DNA from: Methylocella silvestris | GTDB lineage: Bacteria; Pseudomonadota; Alphaproteobacteria; Rhizobiales; Beijerinckiaceae | NCBI RefSeq assembly: GCF_002891535.1 | Contig: NZ_PDZR01000001.1 | Coordinates: forward strand, 1-64,000 | Direction of reading: 5' to 3' | Length of the DNA: 64,000 bases | Shown: one piece after another, positions 8,229 to 16,703 of the stretch | Layout of the letters: each line of letters starts with the position of its first letter | Numbering within the stretch: the stretch's first letter is position 1 | Made by a program: the position numbers and the translations under genes | The notes under the pieces: generated by a model | What the model saw: the letters and a program-made list of their open reading frames with translations, nothing else | Database searches by the model: none | What the model was told of the DNA's origin: nothing

Positions 8229-9893
8229 TCAGATGCTCGCCGTGGCCGCCTTCCGTGGCGCAGGCGCAGCGCCGCGTTCATCCTGGAGAATCATGTCGGA
8301 GGCTTTTTCGGCGATCATGACGACAGGCGCGTTGGTGTTGCCAGAAATGAGCGTCGGCATGATCGAGCAATCGACAACGCGAAGCCCGGCGATCCCATGA
8401 ACGCGCAGGCGCGCGTCGGTTACGGCGCTTGGGTCGGATCCCATTTTGCAGGTTCCGGAGGGGTGAAAGATCGTCGCGCCGGCCCCCCGCGCGAATTCGA
8501 GCAGCGCTTCGTCGCCTTCGACGCCGCGGCCCGGGCGGTATTCCTCCGTGAGAAGCGGCGCGAGACTGCGCGTGGCGGCGAGGCGGCGGGCGAATTTAAT
8601 GCCTTCGACCGTGCAGCGGCGGTCGGTTTCGCTAGCGAGATAATTCGCGCGTATGACGGGCGGCTCGAACGGGTCGCGGCCGCGGATCATCACCGAGCCG
8701 CGCGACTCCGGGCGCAACTGGCACACCGAAAAGGTGCAGCCGGACCAGTCGTGCGGCTTCGCGCCGGCCATGTCCGCCGACAGCGTCGCGAAATGAAACT
8801 GAACGTCGGGCGTCGCAGAATCTGGAAGTACGCGGGTAAAAAGGCCGCCCTGATTGATGCCGACCGCAAGAGGCCCGCGTCGCCGCAACAGCCATTGCAG
8901 GCCGATGCGCGCCTTGCCTCCAAGCGAGGCGAGATCATCGTTGGTCGTGATCGGCTTGGCGACCTTGTACATCAGGCGGACTTGCAAATGATCCTGCAAA
9001 TTCGCGCCGACGCCCGGAAGATGATGTACGACATTGACGCCATGCGCCTTGAGGACGTCGCCTGGCCCGATGCCCGACAACTGCAGCAGTTGCGGGCTTT
9101 GCAGCGCGCCTGTGGCGAGTACAATCTCGCGACCGGCGTAGGCCTCGCGCATTTTTCCGTACTGACGGTAGCGCACGCCGACCGCGCGCGCGCCGTCGAG
9201 AATAAGCCCCGTAGCCTGCGCCTCGACCTCGACGCGGAGATTTTCGCGGGATTCTGCCGGGCGTAGATAGGCGACCGCGGCGCTGCAGCGCCAGCCATGG
9301 CGCGTGAACAGCTGATAATAGCCGACGCCCTCCGAGCCGCCCGCATTGAAATCGTAAATTCGCGGCACGCCAAGCTCCTGCGCGCCCTCGAAAATGGCCT
9401 CGAGAAGCTCGTGCTTATCCTCGATGTCGGAGCACCAGAGCGGCCCGTCGGCGCCGTGAACGGAACTCGCCCCCTTTGTGTTGTGCTCCGACCGGATAAA
9501 GTAGGGGAGCACGTCCTTCCACGACCAGCCGTCATTTCCAGCCTGCGCCCAGCGGTCGTAGTCAGCAGCCTGACCGCGGATGAAGATCAGGCCGTTGATG
9601 GAGCTCGAGCCACCGAGCGTGCGTCCGCGCGGCCAGTAAATGCGCCGGCCGTTCATCGCCGGCTCGGGCTCGGTGTAGAAGCCCCAGTTCAGGGTTTTGT
9701 GGAACATCGTCTTCCCGTAGCCGATGGGAAGATGGATCCAGATCGAGCGATCTCTGGGGCCGGCTTCGAGCAGCAGGATCTTGCGCTGGCCGCTCGTGGA
9801 AAGCCGATTGGCGAGGACGCATCCAGCCGTCCCGCCGCCGACGATGATATAGTCAAAGTCAGCGCGTTCCAGCCCTTTGCCGGTCCCGCCCAT
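8229..9893 (-). CDS. GMC-family FAD oxidoreductase, candidate isethionate dehydrogenase (IseJ-like)
   Basis: The 554-residue flavoprotein has the ADP-binding motif IIVGGGTAGCVLANRL near residue 16, the GMC signature 1 region (PRGRTLGGSSSINGLIFIRG), signature 2 (ATGALQSPQLLQLSGIG), and the catalytic His/Asn pair in HPSGTCKMG and SGNTNAPVVMIAEKAS. The ATG follows GGGGAGAGG. No signal peptide is seen, so it is cytoplasmic or peripheral to the membrane. The family includes choline dehydrogenase and the reported isethionate dehydrogenase IseJ, which makes sulfoacetaldehyde. As first gene of the xsc operon it would supply the Xsc substrate. A general alcohol or choline dehydrogenase is the alternative. 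Confidence 0.88.
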   Translation of the reverse strand: MGGTGKGLERADFDYIIVGGGTAGCVLANRLSTSGQRKILLLEAGPRDRSIWIHLPIGYGKTMFHKTLNWGFYTEPEPAMNGRRIYWPRGRTLGGSSSINGLIFIRGQAADYDRWAQAGNDGWSWKDVLPYFIRSEHNTKGASSVHGADGPLWCSDIEDKHELLEAIFEGAQELGVPRIYDFNAGGSEGVGYYQLFTRHGWRCSAAVAYLRPAESRENLRVEVEAQATGLILDGARAVGVRYRQYGKMREAYAGREIVLATGALQSPQLLQLSGIGPGDVLKAHGVNVVHHLPGVGANLQDHLQVRLMYKVAKPITTNDDLASLGGKARIGLQWLLRRRGPLAVGINQGGLFTRVLPDSATPDVQFHFATLSADMAGAKPHDWSGCTFSVCQLRPESRGSVMIRGRDPFEPPVIRANYLASETDRRCTVEGIKFARRLAATRSLAPLLTEEYRPGRGVEGDEALLEFARGAGATIFHPSGTCKMGSDPSAVTDARLRVHGIAGLRVVDCSIMPTLISGNTNAPVVMIAEKASDMILQDERGAAPAPRKAATASI

Positions 9894-10148
9894 CGTCCTC
9901 TCCCCTTCGCCGGCTTTTTGAGACGGCGTATTTTAACTTATTGTCTCGAAATCCGGCACAATTTGTTCCATTAAATTAAATGGCCGATCCATTGTCAACG
10001 CCGCTCGTCATCAATTTCCTGAATGCCCGCTTCGCAGGGCGGGGCTTGCTCAAGCGTGCGTAGGGCAGCGATCAGGAGGGAACAGGCGGAGAAATCTTGA
10101 AGCAAGCGCGCCGATTTAACGGAGCTCGACGGAGCGGACGCCCGGAGC
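9894..10148. other. Upstream region of the GMC-xsc operon
   Basis: AT-rich stretch just upstream of the GMC start (9930-10000) within GC-rich surroundings, likely holding the operon promoter. A GAGAC/GTCTC inverted repeat and the CCATT/AATGG palindrome lie here. No gene is seen. Confidence 0.4.
9968..9983. promoter_or_regulatory. Palindrome-like site, candidate regulator operator for the GMC-xsc operon
   Basis: CCATTAAATTAAATGG has CCATT/AATGG arms around an AT core, about 75 bases upstream of the GMC start codon. The position suits an operator for the IclR regulator encoded in the operon, but no second copy was found to support it. Confidence 0.3.
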
Positions 10149-10397
10149 CTACGGATTGCCGCTTTGGAAGCTGAAGCTTTCGGCGCGTTCGTTCGAAGCC
10201 ACCTGCAACATATGCCATTTGACTGCGCGCGCCAGCCTCTCCATCGGGATGTGGCTGCTCGTGAGCGCGAAATTCTGCGTGGCGTGAAGCTGAACGGTGC
10301 TCGCCGTCATCGACATCGCAAAGGCGCCAAAAAGCATCACGCGGAAAAGATTGGCTTCGTACATGGGTTCGACCAGCATCGAGACGCCCAACGCCAT
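10149..10397 (-). CDS. Hypothetical small protein after lysR
   Basis: A possible 82-residue product starting MALGVSMLVEPMYEANLF, with one moderately hydrophobic segment (FRVMLFGAFAMSMTAS). It follows lysR on the same strand by about 30 bases. No clear ribosome binding site precedes the ATG and no family is recognised. An imperfect hairpin (TTTGTTG / CAACAAA) separates it from lysR. It may be real, a gene remnant, or non-coding. Confidence 0.3.
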   Translation of the reverse strand: MALGVSMLVEPMYEANLFRVMLFGAFAMSMTASTVQLHATQNFALTSSHIPMERLARAVKWHMLQVASNERAESFSFQSGNP

Positions 10398-10427
10398 ATC
10401 AGTCTTTGTTGTGCACTGCAACAAAAC

Positions 10428-11330
10428 CTATTGATCGTGCTGCAAAGCAACATCGTAGTCGGGCAAATTATTCAATTCCTTGCAAATATATTGAGCCAGA
10501 TGTTCGGCCGCCGACTCGACTCCGCTCGGCTTGCGCTTGAGCACGATCTCCATTCCCGGCAGCGCGGGCAGACCCTCCTTGCTGCCAAGCTGGCGTACAT
10601 CGGGGGTCAGCGCGCAAAGCGGAAAGATCGATACGGCGAATCCCGCGTAAACGGCGGCTTGCAATCCGGCTATGCTATCACAAACCGCAGCGATCCTCCA
10701 TGGACGGCCGGTTTGGCCAAGGGCGTCGAGGGCGCGCTGGCGGTAAATGCTGCCGGTCGGCAGAAGCGCGAGGGGCAGCGGCTCGTCAATGCCGGCGACG
10801 TAGTCGCGGGCCGCGACCCAGATCAGCGGCTCTTCCCGAATCGTCACCCCGCCGCCGAAATCCGGCTGGCGCGTCATGATGGCGATATCGATTTCCTCTC
10901 GCATGAGGGCGGCGTGCAGATGAACGCTGCGGGAGCAGCGCAATTCGATCTCGACCTGGGGATAAGCCCGTGCAAAGCCGCTGAGCACGAGAGGCAAAAG
11001 ATACGCCGCATAGAGGTCCGGCACGCCGAGGCGGACGTGACCAGCTATGTTGAACGCTTGGAAACGGTCGCGGATTTCGTCATTGAGCTGAAGCAGTGAG
11101 CGCGCGTAGGAGAGCAGCATTTCGCCATCGCGAGTCAGCGCGACATGCCCATTGCGTTGCCGACGATCCCTCTCGAAAAGGCGCTTGCCGACCGCCTTTT
11201 CGAGACGCTGCATCTGGTGGGTGATTGCCGGCTGGGTCCGTCCGACCTGACGGCCCGCCAGCGTCACGCTCCCCGTTTCATTCACGGCCACGAACGTTCG
11301 AAGCAGCGGTATCTCAAGATCCGGAATCAT
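10428..11330 (-). CDS. LysR-family transcriptional regulator
   Basis: The 300-residue protein has the LysR N-terminal helix-turn-helix (LRTFVAVNETGSVTLAGRQV, then RTQPAITHQMQRLE) and the periplasmic-binding-like effector domain beginning near GHVRLGVPDLYAAYLLP. The ATG at 11330 gives the usual LysR length; an upstream in-frame start would add 20 unrelated residues. It is divergent from the MFS-SauS-ligase operon, the usual layout for a LysR activator, so it probably senses sulfoacetate or a derived CoA ester. That effector is inferred. Confidence 0.92.
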   Translation of the reverse strand: MIPDLEIPLLRTFVAVNETGSVTLAGRQVGRTQPAITHQMQRLEKAVGKRLFERDRRQRNGHVALTRDGEMLLSYARSLLQLNDEIRDRFQAFNIAGHVRLGVPDLYAAYLLPLVLSGFARAYPQVEIELRCSRSVHLHAALMREEIDIAIMTRQPDFGGGVTIREEPLIWVAARDYVAGIDEPLPLALLPTGSIYRQRALDALGQTGRPWRIAAVCDSIAGLQAAVYAGFAVSIFPLCALTPDVRQLGSKEGLPALPGMEIVLKRKPSGVESAAEHLAQYICKELNNLPDYDVALQHDQ

Positions 11331-11339
11331 GTTTATCAA

Positions 11340-11355
11340 TTTTTTGAATGAGCCA
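11340..11355 (-). promoter_or_regulatory. 16-base element upstream of lysR, shared with xsc
   Basis: Second copy of TGGCTCATTCAAAAAA on the minus strand, ending 9 bases before the lysR ATG. See the copy at 7224-7239. Confidence 0.4.
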
Positions 11356-11558
11356 GATGCAAACAATAGATTTTTCGTGAGCGCTGGCAATCATTAGATT
11401 AATTCGACCTTGGACAAGCCGAACATCGCAGGCGGAAGACCTGTCGGCCCCAAAGGACGAGGAACGCTCAATAGACGTCGGGGACCTTCTTTCCTGCGCG
11501 CGGACTTTCGCGCGCCGGATTCGAGAAGCAGCCGGCGACTCTTCAAGTGAGGGGCAGA

Positions 11559-12872
11559 ATGTTTCGCTTCAGCCGCACCCGCATCAAAAGCACAGATATC
11601 GTCCTGATCGTCATTTGCCTGATGTATCTCGTCACTTACATCGATCGGGTAAACATCGCGACCGCCGCTCCCGCAATGCAAAAGGAGCTGGGTCTTACGA
11701 ATATACAGCTTGGTCTTGCGTTCTCCGCTTTCGCCTATCCATACGCGTTTTTTCAGATCGCCGGCGGGTGGCTTGGAGATCGCTTGGGGCCGCGCCTCAC
11801 GCTGTTGATCTGCGGCACAATATGGTCCGCGGCGACGCTCGCGATGGGCTTCGTGGAAGGAGCCATATCCCTTGTGGCGGCGCGCTTCATACTGGGAATT
11901 GGCGAAGGTTCGGCGTTCCCGACCGCCACACGCGCCTTGTCAAATTGGTTGCCCGCGGATCGGCGCGCCTTCGCCCAGGGCGTCACTCATGCGTCAGCAC
12001 GTTTTGGCAACGCGCTGACGCCGCCGCTGATCGCCTTTCTCATCGTGGCTCTGTCGTGGCGCGCATCCTTCTTCATCGTAGGCGCGATCAGCTTCGCATG
12101 GGTCGCGCTGTGGTGGTTCTATTTCCGTGACGATCCGCGCGACCACAAGGGCGTGACCGCGGAAGAACTCGCGGTCTTGCCTCCGCAGAAGCTTACTGCG
12201 GTGCGAAAGGTCGTCCCCTGGCGGCGCTTGTTCACGCGAATCCTGCCCGTCACTCTCACGGACTTCTGCTACGGTTGGACCCTCTGGTTGTTTCTCAACT
12301 GGATCCCTTCCTTTTTCCTTCACCAGTTTCATCTCGACATTAAAAAGTCGGCGATTTTCGCGGCGGGGGTTTTCCTGGCCGGCGTCCTCGGCGACACGGT
12401 CGGCGGCATTGTGAGCGACGGAATTTTGCGCCGAACCGGCAGCGTGTCGAAAGCGCGCGTGTCGGTCATTGTGGTGGGCTTTCTTGGCGCCTTCGTGTTC
12501 ATGTTGCCTGTCGTTTTCTCCAGTGATCTCATGATTGTGACGCTTTGCCTAAGCGGCGCTTTCTTCTTCGCCGAATTGATTGTCGCGCCGATCTGGGCTG
12601 TGCCCATGGACATTGCGCCGCAATACGCGGGCACGGCGAGCGGCTTCATGAATTTTGGCTTCGGTCTCGCCGGCATGATCTCGCCCGTCGTGTTCGGCGC
12701 CGTGATCGACGCGACGGGAAGCTGGACTCTGCCGTTTGTCGCCTCGCTTGGGTTGCTGCTGCTTGGCGCCGTGCTTGCGCTGTTCATGCGGCCGGACCAG
12801 CCCTTTCTCGACGAGATCGAACCTACGCGCGATCGTGGCGCCAGGCCCATGCCCGTGCAATCCCCTTCCTGA
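11559..12872 (+). CDS. MFS transporter, anion:cation symporter (ACS) family, SauU-like
   Basis: The protein of about 437 residues has the ACS-family hallmarks: the first-helix YLVTYIDRVNIATAAPAM stretch, GGWLGDRLGPR in loop 2-3 and ARFILGIGEGSAFPTATRAL. ATG at 11559 is used because AGGGG lies just upstream; a GTG at 11547 would overlap that site. The ACS family carries organic anions such as phthalate, glucarate and, in sulfoacetate loci, sulfoacetate (SauU). It heads the operon with the SauS-like dehydrogenase and the CoA ligase, so sulfoacetate uptake is the best guess. Confidence 0.88.
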   Translation: MFRFSRTRIKSTDIVLIVICLMYLVTYIDRVNIATAAPAMQKELGLTNIQLGLAFSAFAYPYAFFQIAGGWLGDRLGPRLTLLICGTIWSAATLAMGFVEGAISLVAARFILGIGEGSAFPTATRALSNWLPADRRAFAQGVTHASARFGNALTPPLIAFLIVALSWRASFFIVGAISFAWVALWWFYFRDDPRDHKGVTAEELAVLPPQKLTAVRKVVPWRRLFTRILPVTLTDFCYGWTLWLFLNWIPSFFLHQFHLDIKKSAIFAAGVFLAGVLGDTVGGIVSDGILRRTGSVSKARVSVIVVGFLGAFVFMLPVVFSSDLMIVTLCLSGAFFFAELIVAPIWAVPMDIAPQYAGTASGFMNFGFGLAGMISPVVFGAVIDATGSWTLPFVASLGLLLLGAVLALFMRPDQPFLDEIEPTRDRGARPMPVQSPS

Positions 12873-12938
12873 ATTATGTTGCTTTTCCCTCGCCAGGCGG
12901 CGTCGCGTTCGTCTCGCGCTATCAATCGGAGATTATGG

Positions 12939-14414
12939 ATGACCACTTCCGTCGCCGAGCCGATCGGAAAACTTGATCGCTTCCACTCGAGCAGGCCAGC
13001 AGACAGTTTGGACTCAGATCCAGTCTACACGACGGCGCAGCGCGCGCGCGCTGCTCAAAGGCTTTTCGCCGACGTCAGTCAGGAGCGCGCCGACGACGCC
13101 GTCCGGGCGCTGGCTTGGTCGCTGTACAAGCCGGAAAACGCCAAGGCGCTCGCCGAGCTTGCGGTCGAGGATACAGGCCTCGGCAACGTCCCCGATAAAA
13201 TCCGCAAGAAGCAAAGGAAGACTTTCGGCACGTTGAGGGATCTCCTGCGTGGACGTTCGGTCGGAATCATTGAGCGCGATGAGTCGCGCGGCATTGTCAA
13301 ATACGCCAAGCCAATGGGCGTTATCTGTGCGGTGACGCCATCGACCAACCCTGGCGCGACGCCGGTCAACAAGGCCATGATGGCGATCAAGGGCCGCAAT
13401 GCGATCGTCATTGCGCCGTCGCCGCTCGGCTATCGAACCACGGCGCTTGTCGTCGAGCTGATGCGGCAGGAATTGGCGAAAATTAACCTGCCGATGGACC
13501 TCGTGCAGATCCTGCCACTCCCGATCACGAAGGAGTCGACGGAGGCGCTGATGAAGGCCTGTGATTTGGTGGTCGTGACCGGATCCCAGGACAATGTACG
13601 GCGCGCCTATTCGAGCGGCACGCCCGCGATCGGCGTCGGCGCGGGCAACGTGCCGGTGTTGATCGACGAGACCGCCGACCTTCGCGATGCGGCGCAAAAA
13701 ATCTGCGAATCAAAAATCTTCGACAACTCGACCTCCTGTTCCTCCGAGAACTCAGTCATCATTATCGATAGCGTGTATGATGCGGCGATCGCGGCGCTCC
13801 GGGTAGCCGGAGGCTATTTGTGCGACGAACGCCAAAAGCAGAAAATCGCCGACAAATTCTGGGTCAATGGCAAGCTGAACCGCGACCTGATCGCGCGGGA
13901 CGCCAAGGTGCTCGCCGAAGCGTTCGAACTTCCAAGCATCGCGCAAGACGCCAAGTTCTTTATGGTCGAAGAGACCGGCGCCGGACGAGCTTACCCGTTC
14001 TCGGGAGAAAAGCTCAGTCTCATCCTGACGGTTTATCGCGCATCTGACTTTGCAGCCGCAAAGAAGCGCCTTCGCGAGATACTGGACTTCCAGGGGAAGG
14101 GGCATTCGCTCGGAATCCACACCACCGACATGAGTCGCGCGCGGGAGCTGGCGGAAGACCTCGACGTCGTGCGCGTGCTTGTCAATTTTGCGCATACGTT
14201 CGGCAATGGCGGCGGCTTCAACTCCGGACTCGGATTCACGCTCAGCATGGGCTGCGGTTCATGGCAAAAGAACAGCATCTCGGAAAATCTCAGCTACAGG
14301 CACTTCATCAACGTGACGCATCTAGTCACCGTGATCCCTGAGGACAAGCCCAGCGAGCGCGAGCTCTTTGGACCGCATTGGGACAAGATTGGATATAGGG
14401 AGGCCGCGCAATGA
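12939..14414 (+). CDS. sauS: CoA-acylating aldehyde dehydrogenase, probable sulfoacetaldehyde dehydrogenase (acylating)
   Basis: The 491-residue enzyme belongs to the EutE/AdhE-like acylating ALDHs. It has CAVTPSTNP (Pro-Thr/Ser-Asn-Pro nucleotide motif), GVGAGNVPVLID, and the catalytic Cys267 in FDNSTSCSSE. The ATG at 12939 follows CGGAGA; a longer frame from 12876 overlaps the MFS end and is unlikely. In the known sulfoacetate pathway SauS reduces sulfoacetyl-CoA to sulfoacetaldehyde with NADPH. Here the adjacent two-subunit CoA ligase would make the CoA ester and Xsc would use the aldehyde. The symbol rests on this context; succinyl-CoA or malonyl-CoA reduction is the alternative. Confidence 0.82.
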   Translation: MTTSVAEPIGKLDRFHSSRPADSLDSDPVYTTAQRARAAQRLFADVSQERADDAVRALAWSLYKPENAKALAELAVEDTGLGNVPDKIRKKQRKTFGTLRDLLRGRSVGIIERDESRGIVKYAKPMGVICAVTPSTNPGATPVNKAMMAIKGRNAIVIAPSPLGYRTTALVVELMRQELAKINLPMDLVQILPLPITKESTEALMKACDLVVVTGSQDNVRRAYSSGTPAIGVGAGNVPVLIDETADLRDAAQKICESKIFDNSTSCSSENSVIIIDSVYDAAIAALRVAGGYLCDERQKQKIADKFWVNGKLNRDLIARDAKVLAEAFELPSIAQDAKFFMVEETGAGRAYPFSGEKLSLILTVYRASDFAAAKKRLREILDFQGKGHSLGIHTTDMSRARELAEDLDVVRVLVNFAHTFGNGGGFNSGLGFTLSMGCGSWQKNSISENLSYRHFINVTHLVTVIPEDKPSERELFGPHWDKIGYREAAQ

Positions 14415-15538
14415 ATTTCGTTGAGCATGTCGCAAAGGAGCGCGCCTTGGCGCCCGCAGGCGTCCCCGTTCCTCGCGGGATTCTCTGCAAGACGCCGGAA
14501 GCCGCTGCGGAAGCATTCGAAAAGCTCGGGCCATGCATGGTCAAAGCCCAGGCGCCAACCGGCAAGCGGGGCAAGGCTGGAGGCATCAAACCGGCCTTTT
14601 CGGCTAAAGAGGCTCATGACCTTGCCGCAGCCATCCTCGGAATGACGATTGACGGACATCTCGTCGGCTCAGTGCTGCTCGAAGAACGCGCCGGGATCGC
14701 CCGGGAGTTTTACGCCGTTGTCCTGAACGATGCAAAAAGCAAAAGTCCTCTTGTGTTGTTTTCGACCGAGGGAGGAATGGACATCGAAGAAGCGGCGGCG
14801 ACGCGGCCCGACGCGCTAAAGCATTGGTCTGTCGATCTCGCCCAGGGTTTTGGCGTCGCAGAAGCGCGCGCGATGACCGAGGGTCTCGATCTTTCCGGCG
14901 CAGATGACCAAATCGCGCAGATTCTGGCGGCGCTTTATCAGATCAGCAGCGCCCTCGACGCCGAGCTGATTGAAATCAATCCCCTGGCCCTGTTGACCGA
15001 CGGACGCGTCGTGGCGCTCGATTGCAAGCTGACGCTCGATGATTCGGCCGCCTTCCGCCAGGGCGATCTATCGGCTGCGGCGGCGCCCGAAACAATGTCG
15101 GTCCTTGAGCAGGACGGCTACGATAGCGGATTGAAATTCATTCAGCTCGACGGCAATGTCGGCGTTTTGGCCAATGGCGCCGGCCTCACCATGACGACGA
15201 TGGACGTCATCAGCCACTTTGGCGGCCGTCCGGCGAACTTCCTCGAGATTGGCGGCGAAGCCTACACAAAGTCGGAGACGGCGTTGCGCCTCGTGCTCGC
15301 CAACCCCGGCGTGAAGAGTCTTGTTGTTAACTTCTGCGGCGCGTTCGCGCGCACGGATGTAATGGCGGAGGGCGTGGTTGCGGCCTGGCGAAAACTTAAG
15401 CCCTCGGTGCCGGTCTTCTTTTCGATTCATGGAACCGGGGAGGATGACGCCGTCCGTATCGTTCGCGAAGGTTTGGGCATCGAACCTTTCGATTTCATGG
15501 AAGACGCGGTGAAGGCCGCGGTGGGAGCGGCGCAATGA
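14411..15538 (+). CDS. ADP-forming acyl-CoA ligase, beta (ATP-grasp, SucC-like) subunit, candidate sulfoacetate-CoA ligase
   Basis: The 375-residue protein aligns by eye with the succinyl-CoA synthetase beta subunit: ATP-grasp N-domain with GPCMVKAQAPTGKRGKAGGI, the IEINPLALLTDGRVVALDCKL metal/ATP site, and the C-terminal ligase domain with LDGNVGVLANGAGLTMTTMD and FLEIGG. It overlaps sauS by ATGA and the alpha subunit by ATGATT, so the three are translationally coupled. It would phosphorylate the alpha-subunit His using ATP. Because it is separated from TCA genes and sits behind a SauS-like gene, a sulfoacetate substrate is inferred rather than succinate. Confidence 0.85.
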   Translation: MNFVEHVAKERALAPAGVPVPRGILCKTPEAAAEAFEKLGPCMVKAQAPTGKRGKAGGIKPAFSAKEAHDLAAAILGMTIDGHLVGSVLLEERAGIAREFYAVVLNDAKSKSPLVLFSTEGGMDIEEAAATRPDALKHWSVDLAQGFGVAEARAMTEGLDLSGADDQIAQILAALYQISSALDAELIEINPLALLTDGRVVALDCKLTLDDSAAFRQGDLSAAAAPETMSVLEQDGYDSGLKFIQLDGNVGVLANGAGLTMTTMDVISHFGGRPANFLEIGGEAYTKSETALRLVLANPGVKSLVVNFCGAFARTDVMAEGVVAAWRKLKPSVPVFFSIHGTGEDDAVRIVREGLGIEPFDFMEDAVKAAVGAAQ

Positions 15539-16452
15539 TTATTTATCGGCGGCACGGCCGGGTCCTGGTCCAAGGGATCACCGGCAAACAAGGCACATTC
15601 TGGACTGAGAAAATGATATCCTGCGGAACGCAGGTGGTCGCCGGCGTCAACCCGAAGCGCGCGGGTCAAACACACATCGGCGTTCCCGTATACGCCACCG
15701 CCAAAGAGGCAATGGCTGAAACGCCCTTCGATATCGCTGTGATGTTTATTCCGCCGTCGGCCGCCAGGGACGCGGCGCTCGACGCGATCGAAGCTGGCGC
15801 GAAGACGGTCGTCATACTTACCGAGCACATTCCGGCTCGCGACGTCATGGCGATTCATCATGCGGCGCGCGAGAATTCGGTGCAGATCATTGGCCCGAAT
15901 ACCGCGGGCGTCGTGACGCCCGGCGAAGGTTTCGTCGGCATCATGCCCGGGCATAACCAGAATATTTTTCAGCCCGGAACAGTCGGGGTCATTTCGCGCA
16001 GCGGCAGTCTCGGGACCTTGGTCTGCCTCAATCTGACGCGAGCCGGCATCGGACAGTCGGCGTTTCTTGGCATCGGCGGCGATCCGATGATCGGCACGAC
16101 GACACGCGATGCGCTCATCGCACTTGACAAAGATGCGGGAACGGACGCGGTCGTCTTGGTCGGCGAGATCGGGGGAGCCATGGAAGAAGCGGCGGCGGAA
16201 TATGCGGCGAGCATGGCGAAGCCTGTCGTTTCCTTTATTGCGGGGCGAGCCTCGCCGCCTGGCAAGAAAATGGGGCACGCGGGCGCTATCGTCCTTGGCG
16301 ACGCCGGGAGTTATCCCTCGAAGCGAAAAGCGCTTGAAGCAGCAGGCGTCATTGTCGCGGACACGCCGTCTGAAATTTCCGACTTGCTGCTCCAGCAAAT
16401 CGAGGCCCGCTTTCCTAGCGCCGATCTCGCAAATGCTGAAGGTTGGAATTGA
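15535..16452 (+). CDS. ADP-forming acyl-CoA ligase, alpha (SucD-like) subunit, candidate sulfoacetate-CoA ligase
   Basis: The 305-residue protein has the CoA-binding Rossmann start [15 protein letters not shown], the [15 protein letters not shown] stretch and the phospho-histidine motif [11 protein letters not shown] with His248. It is the partner of the preceding beta subunit and closes the plus-strand operon. In SucD the His is phosphorylated and passes phosphate to the acid before CoA attack. The canonical sulfoacetate ligase SauT of Cupriavidus is, to my knowledge, a single-chain acyl-CoA synthetase, so this is a replacement by an unrelated enzyme type. Malate- or succinate-CoA ligase remains possible. 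Confidence 0.85.
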   Translation: MIIYRRHGRVLVQGITGKQGTFWTEKMISCGTQVVAGVNPKRAGQTHIGVPVYATAKEAMAETPFDIAVMFIPPSAARDAALDAIEAGAKTVVILTEHIPARDVMAIHHAARENSVQIIGPNTAGVVTPGEGFVGIMPGHNQNIFQPGTVGVISRSGSLGTLVCLNLTRAGIGQSAFLGIGGDPMIGTTTRDALIALDKDAGTDAVVLVGEIGGAMEEAAAEYAASMAKPVVSFIAGRASPPGKKMGHAGAIVLGDAGSYPSKRKALEAAGVIVADTPSEISDLLLQQIEARFPSADLANAEGWN

Positions 16453-16525
16453 CAATGGAACCGACCTTGTCCGCTGAGGCGTCTCCAGTTTGAAGTCAGC
16501 TCTGGCCCCGATTGAGGACCAGAGA

Positions 16526-16621
16526 GTGAAGCGCAACCGAATCAGCAAAGTGTGGGTCATTGCGATCCTGCAGGAATACGAGGTCGGGATCGCCGTAGCC
16601 GGGCTGTACTGTTATCAAGAA
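16526..16621 (+). pseudogene. Remnant of IS3-type transposase OrfA, N-terminal part
   Basis: The reading frame from GTG 16526 gives VKRNRISKVWVIAILQEYE then VGIAVAGLYC, closely resembling the start of IS3-family OrfA (KRxRFTEEQIIxILxExEAGxxVADLCRKHG). The match breaks off after about 32 codons and the helix-turn-helix is incomplete. It lies about 75 bases after the ligase alpha gene. Confidence 0.65.
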
Positions 16622-16703
16622 AGCCGAGATGAGACAGGTTCGCCTGAGACTGCCTCCTCGGCCAGCGTACAACCTGTCAGTATAGAAAATATGTTTGTCT
16701 TTA

